A stretch of 7,562 nucleotides of DNA, from contig DKCU01000106.1 in the NCBI GenBank assembly GCA_002451555.1, positions 1-7,562 on the forward strand, written 5' to 3'. A model generated the notes under the pieces. The model worked only from the letters and a program-made list of their open reading frames with translations, was not told the origin of the DNA and searched no databases. Position numbers and translations under genes: made by a program. Position 1 is the stretch's first letter; each line of letters starts with the position of its first letter. Source of the stretch: Candidatus Segatella albertsiae. GTDB lineage: Bacteria; Bacteroidota; Bacteroidia; Bacteroidales; Bacteroidaceae. Below are positions 1-7,013 of the stretch, piece after piece.

Positions 1-19
1 GCTGCACTCGGCAATTTGA

Positions 20-44
20 AAACGAGTTTTCATTGCGCTCGTTT
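20..44. repeat. Inverted repeat in the leader of the GH97 gene
   Basis: AAACGAG (20-26) and its reverse complement CTCGTTT (38-44) flank an 11-nt spacer. An additional CTCG at 7-10 could pair with CGAG at 23-26 as an alternative hairpin. Just downstream, TTTCTTTG (49-56) differs from the Bacteroidota -7 consensus TAnnTTTG only at the A, so this block may be the promoter region of the GH97 gene with a dyad operator or 5'-leader hairpin over it. I have an impression of similar sequence upstream of other Prevotella genes but cannot verify it here. The window starts at base 1, so the element may extend further upstream. Confidence 0.5.
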
Positions 45-48
45 GCAT

Positions 49-56
49 TTTCTTTG
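49..56 (+). promoter_or_regulatory. Candidate -7 box upstream of the GH97 gene
   Basis: TTTCTTTG matches seven of the eight positions of the Bacteroidota TAnnTTTG element when the two n positions are counted as free. It lies 50 nt before the ATG at 106. No convincing TTTG -33 element is seen at the usual distance. This is a weak call, made because no better promoter match is present between base 1 and the gene. Confidence 0.3.
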
Positions 57-105
57 CAGAAGAATAGTAGTAACTGGCAAAATTAAGCATATAATAGCTA
101 AAAAT

Positions 106-2244
106 ATGAAGAAAATCAGTGTCTTGTTGATGGGCATGTTGCTCCCAATGTTGGCTGCTGCCCAGACCGTAAAATCGCCTAATGGCAATGTGACTGTGAC
201 TTTCTCGCTGACAGGGAATGGACAACCTACTTACGAGATGAGTTACAAAGGAAAAACTGTGTGCAAACCATCTCATCTTGGCTTGGAGTTGGCAAAGGAT
301 AAGCATGCCAGCAAGGGCATGGAAGAGACCAGTCTGATGGATGGCTTTACAGAGATTGGTTCGAAGACTTCTACCTTCGACGAGACTTGGAAGCCTGTTT
401 GGGGCGAGACTGCGACGATTCGCAACCACTACAATGAGTTGCAGGTGAACTTGAACCAAGCTTCTTCCAACCGTAACATCATCATCCGCTTTCGTGTCTA
501 TGATTATGGTATGGGTTTGCGCTATGAGTTCCCTCAACAGGAGAGTCTCAATTATTTTGTGATTCAAGAGGAACATACTCAGTTTGCCATGGCTGGAGAT
601 CATACAGCCTATTGGATTCCTGGTGATTACGATACGCAGGAGTATGAGTATCAGATTACTCCATTGACAGGTATTCGAGAGGTGATAGCCAAGAATCGTG
701 AGAGTTACAAGAGCAATTCTTCTACCACTGTATTCTCTGATACGGGTGTGCAGACCTCTCTCCAGATGAAGACCAAGGATGGTCTCTACATTAACATCCA
801 CGAGGCTGCTTGCTTGGATTATCCTACCATGCATCTCAACCTCGACGAGAAAAACTTGACATTCGAGTCTTGGTTGACTCCTGATGCCGTAGGGCGCAAG
901 GGTTTCATCCAGACACCTTTCAATACACCTTGGCGTACCATCTTGGTAAGTGATGATGCCCGTGATATGCTATCTTGTAAGTTAACTCTTAACTTGAATG
1001 AGCCTTGTAAGATAGCCGATACTTCTTGGATTCATCCTACTAAGTACTGTGGCGTATGGTGGAACATGATTGTGGGTACCAAGACTTGGAGCTATACCAA
1101 TGACTACCCATCTGTTCGTCTCGGTGTGACTGACTATAGCAAGTGCAAACCAAGTGGCACACATGGTGCTACCAATGAGGAAGTGAAGCGATATATCGAC
1201 TTTGCTGCCAAGAATGGTTTGCAAGAAGTGTTGGTGGAAGGTTGGAACGAAGGTTGGGAGGACTGGTTCGGTCATCAGAAACTCGATGTCTTCGACTTCG
1301 TGACTCCATATCCTGACTTTGATATCAAGATGCTTAACGACTACGCTCATTCAAAGGGCGTGAAGCTCATGATGCACCACGAGACCTCTTCCGCTGCTCT
1401 CAACTACGAGCGTCACATGGAGGATGCTTTCAATCTGATGAACAAGTATGGCTATGATGCCGTGAAGACAGGTTATGTAGGTGACATCATCCCAAGAGGT
1501 GAGTATCACTACAGTCAGTTGATGAACAATCACTATCAGCGTGTCGTAGAGACAGCTGCCAAGCATCATATCATGGTGAACGCCCATGAGGCTACTCGTC
1601 CTACAGGTATCTGTCGTACATGGCCTAACTTGGTAGGTAATGAGAGTGCGAGAGGTACTGAGTATGAGGCATTTGGCGGAAGTGTACCTTATCACACCGT
1701 GATGTTGCCATTCACACGTTTACAGGGTGGCCCGATGGATTATACCCCTGGTATCTTCGAAACCAAGCTCTCTGAATGGAGTAACAACAAGAGTTTTGTT
1801 CACACCACTCTCTGTGGTCAACTCTCGCTCTATCTTGTGATGTACAGTCCTTTGCAGATGGCAGCCGACCTGCCTGAGCATTATGAGAAGTATGATGATG
1901 CCTTCCAGTTCATCCGTGACGTGGCTTGCGACTGGGATGATTCTAAGTACTTGGAGGCGGAACCTGCCAAGTATATCACCGTGGCTCGCAAGGCTAAGGG
2001 AACTGATAATTGGTTTGTGGGTGGTAAGACAGATGCGACTGCTCGTACTGCTGTCGTGAAGCTCGATTTCCTCGACAAAGGCAAGAAGTACAACTGCGCA
2101 ATTTATCAGGATGCACCAAATGCTGACTACGAGAAGAATCCTAAGGCATACCAGATAGTTCACAAGACTGTGAAGAAGGGTGATGTCATCAAGGTGAAGG
2201 AGGCAAGAGGCGGTGGTTTCGCCATCTCATTGTTGGCAAAGTAA
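106..2244 (+). CDS. susB: SusB-like GH97 α-glucosidase (periplasmic, inverting)
   Basis: Predicted exo-acting α-glucosidase of family GH97 that releases glucose from the non-reducing ends of maltooligosaccharides. The 712-aa product is close to the 738 aa of Bacteroides thetaiotaomicron SusB. Residues 1-20 form a type I signal peptide (MKK, hydrophobic core, LAAAQ) with no lipobox cysteine, so it should be periplasmic. Approximate layout: N-terminal β-sandwich 20-270, (β/α)8 barrel 285-600, C-terminal β-sandwich 605-712. Motifs seen are EGWNEGWEDW, HHETS, NAHEATRPTG and NESARGTEYE. With a constant offset of 13, E181, E426, E495, E513 and E519 correspond to SusB E194, E439, E508, E526 and E532 (numbering recalled from the SusB literature): calcium ligands, the base glutamates and the general acid. 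This set marks the inverting subgroup. A TTG at 16 extends the frame by 30 residues, but the ATG at 106 is chosen because the signal peptide begins there. Confidence 0.93.
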   Translation: MKKISVLLMGMLLPMLAAAQTVKSPNGNVTVTFSLTGNGQPTYEMSYKGKTVCKPSHLGLELAKDKHASKGMEETSLMDGFTEIGSKTSTFDETWKPVWGETATIRNHYNELQVNLNQASSNRNIIIRFRVYDYGMGLRYEFPQQESLNYFVIQEEHTQFAMAGDHTAYWIPGDYDTQEYEYQITPLTGIREVIAKNRESYKSNSSTTVFSDTGVQTSLQMKTKDGLYINIHEAACLDYPTMHLNLDEKNLTFESWLTPDAVGRKGFIQTPFNTPWRTILVSDDARDMLSCKLTLNLNEPCKIADTSWIHPTKYCGVWWNMIVGTKTWSYTNDYPSVRLGVTDYSKCKPSGTHGATNEEVKRYIDFAAKNGLQEVLVEGWNEGWEDWFGHQKLDVFDFVTPYPDFDIKMLNDYAHSKGVKLMMHHETSSAALNYERHMEDAFNLMNKYGYDAVKTGYVGDIIPRGEYHYSQLMNNHYQRVVETAAKHHIMVNAHEATRPTGICRTWPNLVGNESARGTEYEAFGGSVPYHTVMLPFTRLQGGPMDYTPGIFETKLSEWSNNKSFVHTTLCGQLSLYLVMYSPLQMAADLPEHYEKYDDAFQFIRDVACDWDDSKYLEAEPAKYITVARKAKGTDNWFVGGKTDATARTAVVKLDFLDKGKKYNCAIYQDAPNADYEKNPKAYQIVHKTVKKGDVIKVKEARGGGFAISLLAK

Positions 2245-2324
2245 TGAATATAGACGAATTTGCTGAAAATTACCCCTGTTTGAAAGGTGCGTAATTCCTG
2301 TATTCCTGTCCAAGTGTAAGGGTG

Positions 2325-2359
2325 GAATTAAATACGCTCAAAATGAGCGTACTTAATTC
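2325..2359. repeat. 35-bp near-perfect palindrome (operator or terminator hairpin)
   Basis: Arms GAATTAA (2325-2331) plus TACGCTCA (2333-2340) pair with TGAGCGTA (2344-2351) plus TTAATTC (2353-2359). There is one A/C mismatch (2332/2352) and a 3-nt AAA centre. It sits 80 nt after the GH97 stop codon and 110 nt before the pullulanase -7 box. No T-run follows the right arm, so a classical intrinsic terminator is not clear, although the arm itself ends TTAATTC. It could instead be an operator for a dimeric regulator. The rest of the 2245-2513 gap also holds a tandem ATTCCTGT duplication (2294-2301, 2302-2309) and a TATAATTATA palindrome (2445-2454). No gene is seen there. Confidence 0.8.
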
Positions 2360-2428
2360 TGCCTATTTCTGCATAAAAATATAATTATTGATGTAAAAAA
2401 GTCAGTTTTATGGAAAAACTAGGCAGAA
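2357..2428. repeat. Second inverted repeat interleaved with the palindrome
   Basis: TTCTGCCTA (2357-2365) is the exact reverse complement of TAGGCAGAA (2420-2428). After one mismatch, two further T/A pairs extend the stem inward (2367-2368 with 2417-2418). The left arm shares three bases (TTC, 2357-2359) with the right arm of the 35-bp palindrome, so the two structures would compete if folded in RNA. The 54-nt A/T-rich spacer has no other striking feature. It could be a pair of regulator half-sites at a distance, or part of a folded transcript from the GH97 gene. Confidence 0.5.
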
Positions 2429-2468
2429 ACAAAGAAGATTCGTCTATAATTATACAAAAAACTGTATG

Positions 2469-2476
2469 TAATTTTG
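2469..2476 (+). promoter_or_regulatory. Promoter -7 box for the pullulanase gene
   Basis: TAATTTTG is an exact match to the Bacteroidota TAnnTTTG -7 element. It lies 37 nt before the pullulanase ATG, which predicts a short 5' leader of roughly 30 nt. No clear TTTG -33 element is visible around 2443-2450, so the promoter may need an activator. A small dyad, GGAG (2480-2483) with CTCC (2489-2492), lies where transcription should begin. Confidence 0.6.
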
Positions 2477-2513
2477 TACGGAGTTATGCTCCATCTAGCA
2501 ATTAAACAAGCTT

Positions 2514-4514
2514 ATGAGAATCCAAAAAGTAATTTTTACAGCATTGACAGCAGTTATTTTACCTTATTCGTTGATTGCGCAGACTACTTTCGATGAAATA
2601 CAATACTCTAAGGAGAAGACCCAGTTTCATTTGAATGCTCCAACATCAGCAGAAGTTGATGGAGTGACAGGTGCAACACCACAGGTTTCCTCTTCATCCA
2701 AACCGAATGTGAAGGTTCGGCTTTATAATGAGGGGGACGGTGGCAAGGCTTATAAGACCATCAAGATGAAAGCCATAGGTGAAAATCGTTGGGAAGCAAC
2801 TGTCACGGGAGATTTGCAAGGCAAATTCTATACTTTTGATATCGGAAAGGGAGAAACGCCGGGTACCTTTGCCAAGGCTGTAGGTGTCAATGGAAATCGT
2901 GCTGCTATCTTGGATATGGCTCAAACCAATCCTGAGGGATGGGAACAGGACAAACGTCCTGAGCTTAAGTCGCCCGCTGATCTCGTTATTTACGAGTTGC
3001 ATTTCCGTGATTTCTCCATTTCACCAACATCTGGGTTGAAGTATAAAGGCAAGTATCTCGCTCTAACGGAGCCGAAGGCTATTGAATATCTCAAGGGCTT
3101 AGGTATCAATGCGATACATTTCCAACCATGCTTTGATTATGCGTCTGTGGATGAGACCCAATTGGATGTTCCGCAGTTCAACTGGGGCTATGACCCTAAG
3201 AATTATAATGTACCAGAAGGCAGTTATGCCACAGACCCCTATAACCCTGTGGTGCGTATCAAGGAATTCAAGCAGATGGTACAAGCTCTTCACAAGGCAG
3301 GTATCCGTGTGATATTTGATGCCGTGTATAATCATACTTTCGACATCGAACATAGTAATTTCCAACTTACTTATCCTGATTATTACTATCGCAAGACAGC
3401 CGATGGCAAGTATTCCGATGGTTCGGGTTGTGGCAATGAGACGGCATCCGAGAAGCCTTTGATGCGCCAGTTCATGTTGGAGAGCGTGAAGTATTGGATT
3501 GATGAGTACCATATCGACGGTTTTCGTTTCGACTTGATGGGAGTGCATGACATCGAGACGATGCAAGCTATCCGTGAAATGGTTAACCAGATAGATCCTT
3601 CCATCTATATCTACGGAGAGGGATGGAGTGCGGGAAACTGTGCTTACCCTACAGATAAGTTGGCGATGAAAGCTAATACTCAGCAACTTAACGGTATCGG
3701 CGCCTTCAGTGATGATATGCGAGATGCGCTTCGTGGTCCATTCTCCGATGATCATAAAGGGGCGCTGTTGGCGGGCATTCCTGGTGAAGAAGAGAGCTTG
3801 AAGTTTGGTATCGTAGGTGGTATCGCTCATCCACAGGTGGATATGAGTAAGGTAAATTATGACAAGAAGCCTTGGACTAATCATCCTAGCGAGCAAATCA
3901 GTTATGTGAGTTGCCATGACGATATGTGTTTGGTGGATAGATTGAAGGCGAGCATTTCGTCTTTGTCGGATGCTTCCATACCAGAAGACCAACGCAAGGC
4001 GGAGTTGGTTAGACTTGACGAGTTGGCACAAACAGCCGTCTTTACTTCCCAGGGTGTTCCTTTCATCTTGGCTGGCGAGGAGATGATGCGCGACAAGAAA
4101 GGTGTGCATAATAGTTATAACTCACCTGATAGCATCAATCAGTTTGATTGGACGAATCTACAAAAATATCCGCAGGTTTTCGCTTATTACAAGGGACTTA
4201 TCCAATTGCGTAAGAATCATCCAGCCTTCCGCTTATCGACAGGGGATGCTGTTAGGAAGCATTTGGAATTCCTGAATAGTGAACATGGTGCAATGGTTGC
4301 TTTTCAATTGAAAGACTTGCAAGGTATTGATTCTTGGAAGCGAATTATTGTCATTCTCAATTTTAACAAGGAAGCCAAGTCCATGGAGATTCCAGAGGGA
4401 GAATATATGGTGGCTTGTTGCAATGGCATTATCAATGAAGAAGGAATTGGGCGCATCACGGGCAATGAAGTCGAGGTGGATGGTCAGTCGGCGTTGATTC
4501 TGTATTGCAAATAA
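2514..4514 (+). CDS. pulA: Type I pullulanase (GH13), α-1,6 debranching enzyme
   Basis: Predicted to hydrolyse α-1,6 linkages in pullulan and branched dextrins. The 666-aa protein has a type I signal peptide (about 1-22, ending SLIAQ) with no lipobox, implying a periplasmic enzyme. Residues about 37-140 resemble a CBM48-type N-terminal β-sandwich (FHLNAPT, then VRLYNEGDGG). The barrel follows at about 150-570 and a C-terminal β-domain at about 580-666. FNWGYDP (222-228) is the type I pullulanase signature (usually YNWGYDP). GH13 conserved regions are complete: DAVYNH (269-274), GFRFDLMG with nucleophile D340, YGEGW with acid/base E369, and YVSCHDD with transition-state aspartate D469. The ATG at 2514 gives the signal peptide directly and the leader is A/T-rich without a Shine-Dalgarno site. 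It is probably co-transcribed with the next gene. The substrate class is well supported; the fine specificity is not. Confidence 0.93.
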   Translation: MRIQKVIFTALTAVILPYSLIAQTTFDEIQYSKEKTQFHLNAPTSAEVDGVTGATPQVSSSSKPNVKVRLYNEGDGGKAYKTIKMKAIGENRWEATVTGDLQGKFYTFDIGKGETPGTFAKAVGVNGNRAAILDMAQTNPEGWEQDKRPELKSPADLVIYELHFRDFSISPTSGLKYKGKYLALTEPKAIEYLKGLGINAIHFQPCFDYASVDETQLDVPQFNWGYDPKNYNVPEGSYATDPYNPVVRIKEFKQMVQALHKAGIRVIFDAVYNHTFDIEHSNFQLTYPDYYYRKTADGKYSDGSGCGNETASEKPLMRQFMLESVKYWIDEYHIDGFRFDLMGVHDIETMQAIREMVNQIDPSIYIYGEGWSAGNCAYPTDKLAMKANTQQLNGIGAFSDDMRDALRGPFSDDHKGALLAGIPGEEESLKFGIVGGIAHPQVDMSKVNYDKKPWTNHPSEQISYVSCHDDMCLVDRLKASISSLSDASIPEDQRKAELVRLDELAQTAVFTSQGVPFILAGEEMMRDKKGVHNSYNSPDSINQFDWTNLQKYPQVFAYYKGLIQLRKNHPAFRLSTGDAVRKHLEFLNSEHGAMVAFQLKDLQGIDSWKRIIVILNFNKEAKSMEIPEGEYMVACCNGIINEEGIGRITGNEVEVDGQSALILYCK

Positions 4515-4575
4515 CCAGACTTTTCCTCGGTATGTAATGTCTTCAAAATCTAAGATAACTAAAACGTAATTCAAA

Positions 4576-6501
4576 ATGAGAAAGATATTTGTTTCATTCA
4601 TGTTGTTTATGGGTGCTATGGGTATGAATGCTGCGATCCATGTCGATCGCATAGAACCTACAGATTGGTATGTCGGTATGAAGGATGCCTCTCTGCAGTT
4701 GATGATATATGGTAAGGACGTACGAAATGCCGATGTGGAAGTCTCTTATCCGGGTGTTCGGATAGATTCCATCGCACGGTTGGACTCTCCTAACTATCTC
4801 TTGGTGTACTTGAATCTGGAGGGTGCCAAGGCGGGCGAGATGACCTTGAACTTGAAAGAAGGCAAGGCTGTCAAGAAAGTGAAGTATCTCTTGAAAAATC
4901 GAGAGATGGCGGGCGAGAAGCGTATCGGCTTCTCCAACGAGGACGTGCTCTATATGTTAATGCCAGACCGATTTGCTGATGGCAATCCTAAGAACGATGT
5001 CATCAAGACGATGCGTGACAAGACGTGCGACCGCTCTGCGCCAAGTCTTCGTCATGGTGGTGACTTGGAAGGTATCCGTCAGCATCTCGACTATTTTAAC
5101 CAGTTGGGTGTCACAGCTCTGTGGTTTACGCCTGTCTTGGAGAATGACAGTCCGAATGACGGCAAAAACAGTACCTATCATGGCTATGCTACAACCAATT
5201 ACTATCGAGTAGATCCTCGCTTCGGTACTAACGCTGAGTATAAAAAACTCATTGATGAGGCTCACCAAAAGGGTTTGAAGGTGGTGATGGACATGATTTT
5301 CAACCATTGTGGCTTCGAGCATCCTTGGGTGGCTGATATGCCAAGCAAAGATTGGTTCAATTGTCCTGAATGGCTTCTTCCTGAGTATCAAACTCCAGAG
5401 CACTTGAAGAAAATCGGTACGATGGATGGCGAAAGAACAGTGAACGATATGTTTAAGCAGACCAGTTACAAATTGATTCCTGTGCTGGATCCTTATGCTA
5501 GTAAAGTTGATTTTCATGAGACTGTGGATGGATGGTTTGTGCCTTCCATGCCAGACTTGAACCAGCGCAACCCTCATGTGATGAAATACTTGATTCAAAA
5601 CAGTGAGTGGTGGATTGAGACTGTCGGGATAGACGGCATTCGCATGGATACTTACCCATACGCAGATCGTGACGGCATGGCTCTTTGGATGAAGACTCTC
5701 GACAAGGAGTATCCTAACTTCAATACCGTGGGAGAGACTTGGGTGACAGAACCTGCCTATACTGCAGCTTGGCAAAAAGACAGCAAACTATCAGAGAAGA
5801 ACAGCTACCTGAAGACTGTCATGGACTTCGCCTTCTTCGACCGCATCAACAGTGCCAAGAATGAGGAGACTGATGACTGGTGGAATGGCATGAACCGCAT
5901 CTACAACGTGCTCTGCTACGACTATCTCTACCCAAATCCGAAGAGTGTGATGGCTTTCATCGAAAATCATGACACCGACCGATTCTTGGGTGAGGGCAAG
6001 GACACCTTGGCTTTGAAGCAGGCACTCGCCCTCTTGCTCACCATCAACCGTACTCCTCAACTCTATTACGGCACTGAGGTTTTGATGAACGGAACGAAGA
6101 GCGTGACCGATGGCAATGTGCGCAAGGATTTCCCTGGCGGATGGACTCATGACAAGCACAATGCCTTTACCGCCGAAGGCAGAACCCAGGCAGAGAACCA
6201 GATGTTCAATTGGGTGAGCCGCCTCTTGCACTGGCGCCAGGGCAACGAGGTGATCACCAAGGGCAAGCAGACGCAGTTCTGCACCCAGCATGGCATCTAT
6301 GTTGTCGCTCGCCAGTACAAGGGCAAGAGCGTGATGACTATTATCAATGGCAAGAACGAAGCCAATGAACTGAATGTAGCCCGTTATGCCGAGATAATCG
6401 GCCATACAGAGAAAGCTACGGATGTAACGAACGGTCGTACCGTTCTCATCAACAAGAACGTGAAACTTCGTCCACGGCAGGCGATGATACTTGAGTTTTA
6501 A
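4576..6501 (+). CDS. susA: SusA-like neopullulanase / cyclomaltodextrinase (GH13)
   Basis: Predicted endo-acting GH13 enzyme that cuts α-1,4 linkages in maltodextrins, cyclodextrins or pullulan fragments. The 641-aa protein is close to B. thetaiotaomicron SusA (617 aa, recalled). It has a signal peptide at about 1-19 without a lipobox, so it is probably periplasmic. Residues about 20-105 match the cyclomaltodextrinase N-terminal domain (HVDRIEPTDWYVGMKD, LQLMIYGKDV). The catalytic barrel spans about 120-555, and a C-terminal β-domain ends in RPRQAMILEF. Conserved GH13 regions are intact: DMIFNH (239-244), GIRMDTYPY with nucleophile D358, GETW with acid/base E387, and FIENHD with D466. MPDLN (325-329) is the region V motif characteristic of the neopullulanase/cyclomaltodextrinase/SusA group (MPxLN), arguing against a plain α-amylase. 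The gene starts 61 nt after the pullulanase stop with no TAnnTTTG box between them, consistent with one operon. Confidence 0.9.
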   Translation: MRKIFVSFMLFMGAMGMNAAIHVDRIEPTDWYVGMKDASLQLMIYGKDVRNADVEVSYPGVRIDSIARLDSPNYLLVYLNLEGAKAGEMTLNLKEGKAVKKVKYLLKNREMAGEKRIGFSNEDVLYMLMPDRFADGNPKNDVIKTMRDKTCDRSAPSLRHGGDLEGIRQHLDYFNQLGVTALWFTPVLENDSPNDGKNSTYHGYATTNYYRVDPRFGTNAEYKKLIDEAHQKGLKVVMDMIFNHCGFEHPWVADMPSKDWFNCPEWLLPEYQTPEHLKKIGTMDGERTVNDMFKQTSYKLIPVLDPYASKVDFHETVDGWFVPSMPDLNQRNPHVMKYLIQNSEWWIETVGIDGIRMDTYPYADRDGMALWMKTLDKEYPNFNTVGETWVTEPAYTAAWQKDSKLSEKNSYLKTVMDFAFFDRINSAKNEETDDWWNGMNRIYNVLCYDYLYPNPKSVMAFIENHDTDRFLGEGKDTLALKQALALLLTINRTPQLYYGTEVLMNGTKSVTDGNVRKDFPGGWTHDKHNAFTAEGRTQAENQMFNWVSRLLHWRQGNEVITKGKQTQFCTQHGIYVVARQYKGKSVMTIINGKNEANELNVARYAEIIGHTEKATDVTNGRTVLINKNVKLRPRQAMILEF

Positions 6502-6516
6502 AATGTAATAGGCTTC

Positions 6517-6582
6517 GATGGCAAATGCAAGTACTTGCGATGGCTGATGCAAGTAGCTGCGTTGGTAGATGCAAGTAGTTTC
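6517..6582. repeat. Three tandem copies of a 22-bp imperfect direct repeat
   Basis: Units at 6517-6538, 6539-6560 and 6561-6582 abut without spacers. All share the core ATGCAAGTA, preceded by GATGG or GTTGG. The first contains a perfect 12-bp palindrome GCAAGTACTTGC (6527-6538), which is degraded in the other two. The array lies 15 nt after the susA stop and 7 nt before the terminator stem, so it would be in the 3' end of the enzyme transcript. The period of 22 is about two helical turns and is not a multiple of three, which fits a protein-binding array or an intergenic repeat better than coding sequence. Confidence 0.8.
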
Positions 6583-6589
6583 ATGCGAT

Positions 6590-6634
6590 AGCGTTCCTAT
6601 GAATGTGGTTTTACACTCATAGGAACGCTTTTTT
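6590..6634 (+). terminator. Strong intrinsic terminator after susA
   Basis: A perfect 13-bp stem pairs AGCGTTCCTATGA (6590-6602) with TCATAGGAACGCT (6617-6629). After one A/C mismatch, TGT/ACA adds three more pairs around a GGTTTT loop. Six T residues (6629-6634) follow directly on the + strand. The opposite strand lacks a comparable T-run, so it should act only for transcripts coming from the enzyme genes. It separates the enzyme operon from the small-ORF/sensor unit. Confidence 0.93.
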
Positions 6635-6669
6635 CTTGCTAAATATTCTTTTGTTTCAAATATTCTTCG

Positions 6670-6677
6670 TATTTTTG
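6670..6677 (+). promoter_or_regulatory. Promoter -7 box for the small-ORF/sensor unit
   Basis: TATTTTTG is an exact TAnnTTTG match, 27 nt before the ATG at 6705. TTTG at 6650-6653 could be the -33 element, although its spacing is a few bases shorter than usual. The 5' leader contains a small dyad, AAGTTT/AAACTT (6685-6698). Because the box follows a strong terminator, it is probably the main promoter for the genes from 6705 onward. Confidence 0.65.
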
Positions 6678-6704
6678 CAAGCAGAAGTTTAAAAACTTAA
6701 TAAA

Positions 6705-6905
6705 ATGATAGAAGAATTAGGTAAATGGATGCTGGATATATCAAAGTATATCATAACAGCATACGTTTTAGTTAGGATGTTTGGCAAGGAAGATGACTCT
6801 GTCTGGACATTGGTTGGCGCAATTTTTTTAGCGGCACTATTGTTTGGCATGGGACTGTATCTTGTAAAACGAGGAAAAGAAGATAATAAAAAGAAAGGGA
6901 AATAA
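6705..6905 (+). CDS. Small two-segment membrane protein, function unknown
   Basis: 66-aa protein with no recognised catalytic motif. Hydrophobic segments lie at about residues 12-25 (ISKYIITAYVLVRMF) and 33-54 (WTLVGAIFLAALLFGMGLYL), joined by an acidic turn (GKEDD). The C-terminus is lysine-rich (KRGKEDNKKKGK), so by the positive-inside rule the tail should be cytoplasmic. The N-terminal pattern (EELGKWMLDISKYI) resembles small Bacteroidales membrane proteins that I recall as DUF6722, but I cannot verify that. It is the first gene after its own promoter, and a 33-aa ORF starts 2 nt after its stop. The region is visibly more A/T-rich than the enzyme genes. It is probably a real gene; its role is not inferable beyond membrane location. 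Confidence 0.8.
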   Translation: MIEELGKWMLDISKYIITAYVLVRMFGKEDDSVWTLVGAIFLAALLFGMGLYLVKRGKEDNKKKGK

Positions 6906-6907
6906 TT

Positions 6908-7009
6908 ATGGATTACGGATTATTAGGAATGTATATATTTCTAGCTTTAATAGCTATAGGCTCTTTTGTTTATGTCAAATTGGAAGATAGAAAACAGAAA
7001 CGTAATTAG
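6908..7009 (+). CDS. 33-aa single-pass membrane miniprotein
   Basis: An ATG at 6908 opens a 33-codon frame ending in TAG. The product starts MDYGLLGMY, has one hydrophobic segment at about residues 5-23 (LLGMYIFLALIAIGSFVYV) and ends in a charged tail (KLEDRKQKRN). That arrangement is typical of a single transmembrane helix with a cytoplasmic basic end. It begins 2 nt after the stop of the 66-aa protein gene, suggesting translational coupling in the same transcript. I do not recognise a family. It may be a partner of the upstream membrane protein. The clean helix-plus-basic-tail layout and tight spacing make coding more likely than chance, but the length is too short for certainty. Confidence 0.6.
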   Translation: MDYGLLGMYIFLALIAIGSFVYVKLEDRKQKRN

Positions 7010-7013
7010 TAAT

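Noticed and set aside
16..105. TTG-initiated 30-residue N-terminal extension of the GH97 protein
   Set aside because: It would place arginine- and histidine-rich residues before an obvious signal peptide starting at the ATG at 106, and it overlaps the leader inverted repeat and promoter-like box.
3099..4109. 336-codon open frame on the minus strand inside the pullulanase gene
   Set aside because: It is wholly antisense to a gene with complete GH13 motifs, shows no recognisable domain or signal peptide, and its length is explained by codon bias of the sense strand.
4515..4575. Separate promoter or terminator between the pullulanase and susA
   Set aside because: No TAnnTTTG box, stable hairpin or T-run is visible in the 61-nt gap, so co-transcription is the simpler reading.
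5791..6552. 253-codon and other minus-strand frames opposite susA
   Set aside because: They mirror the conserved coding of the sense gene and read as non-protein-like sequence; no promoter or leader is associated with them.
6517..6582. CRISPR array interpretation of the 22-bp repeats
   Set aside because: The units abut directly with no unique spacers, diverge from one another, and no cas gene is present.
6502..6591. In-frame open extension of susA through its TAA across the 22-bp repeats to a TAG at 6589
   Set aside because: Twenty-nine open codons are not unlikely by chance, susA already ends with a complete C-terminal domain (RPRQAMILEF), and no readthrough signal is evident. The 22-bp period also breaks the reading frame between repeat units.
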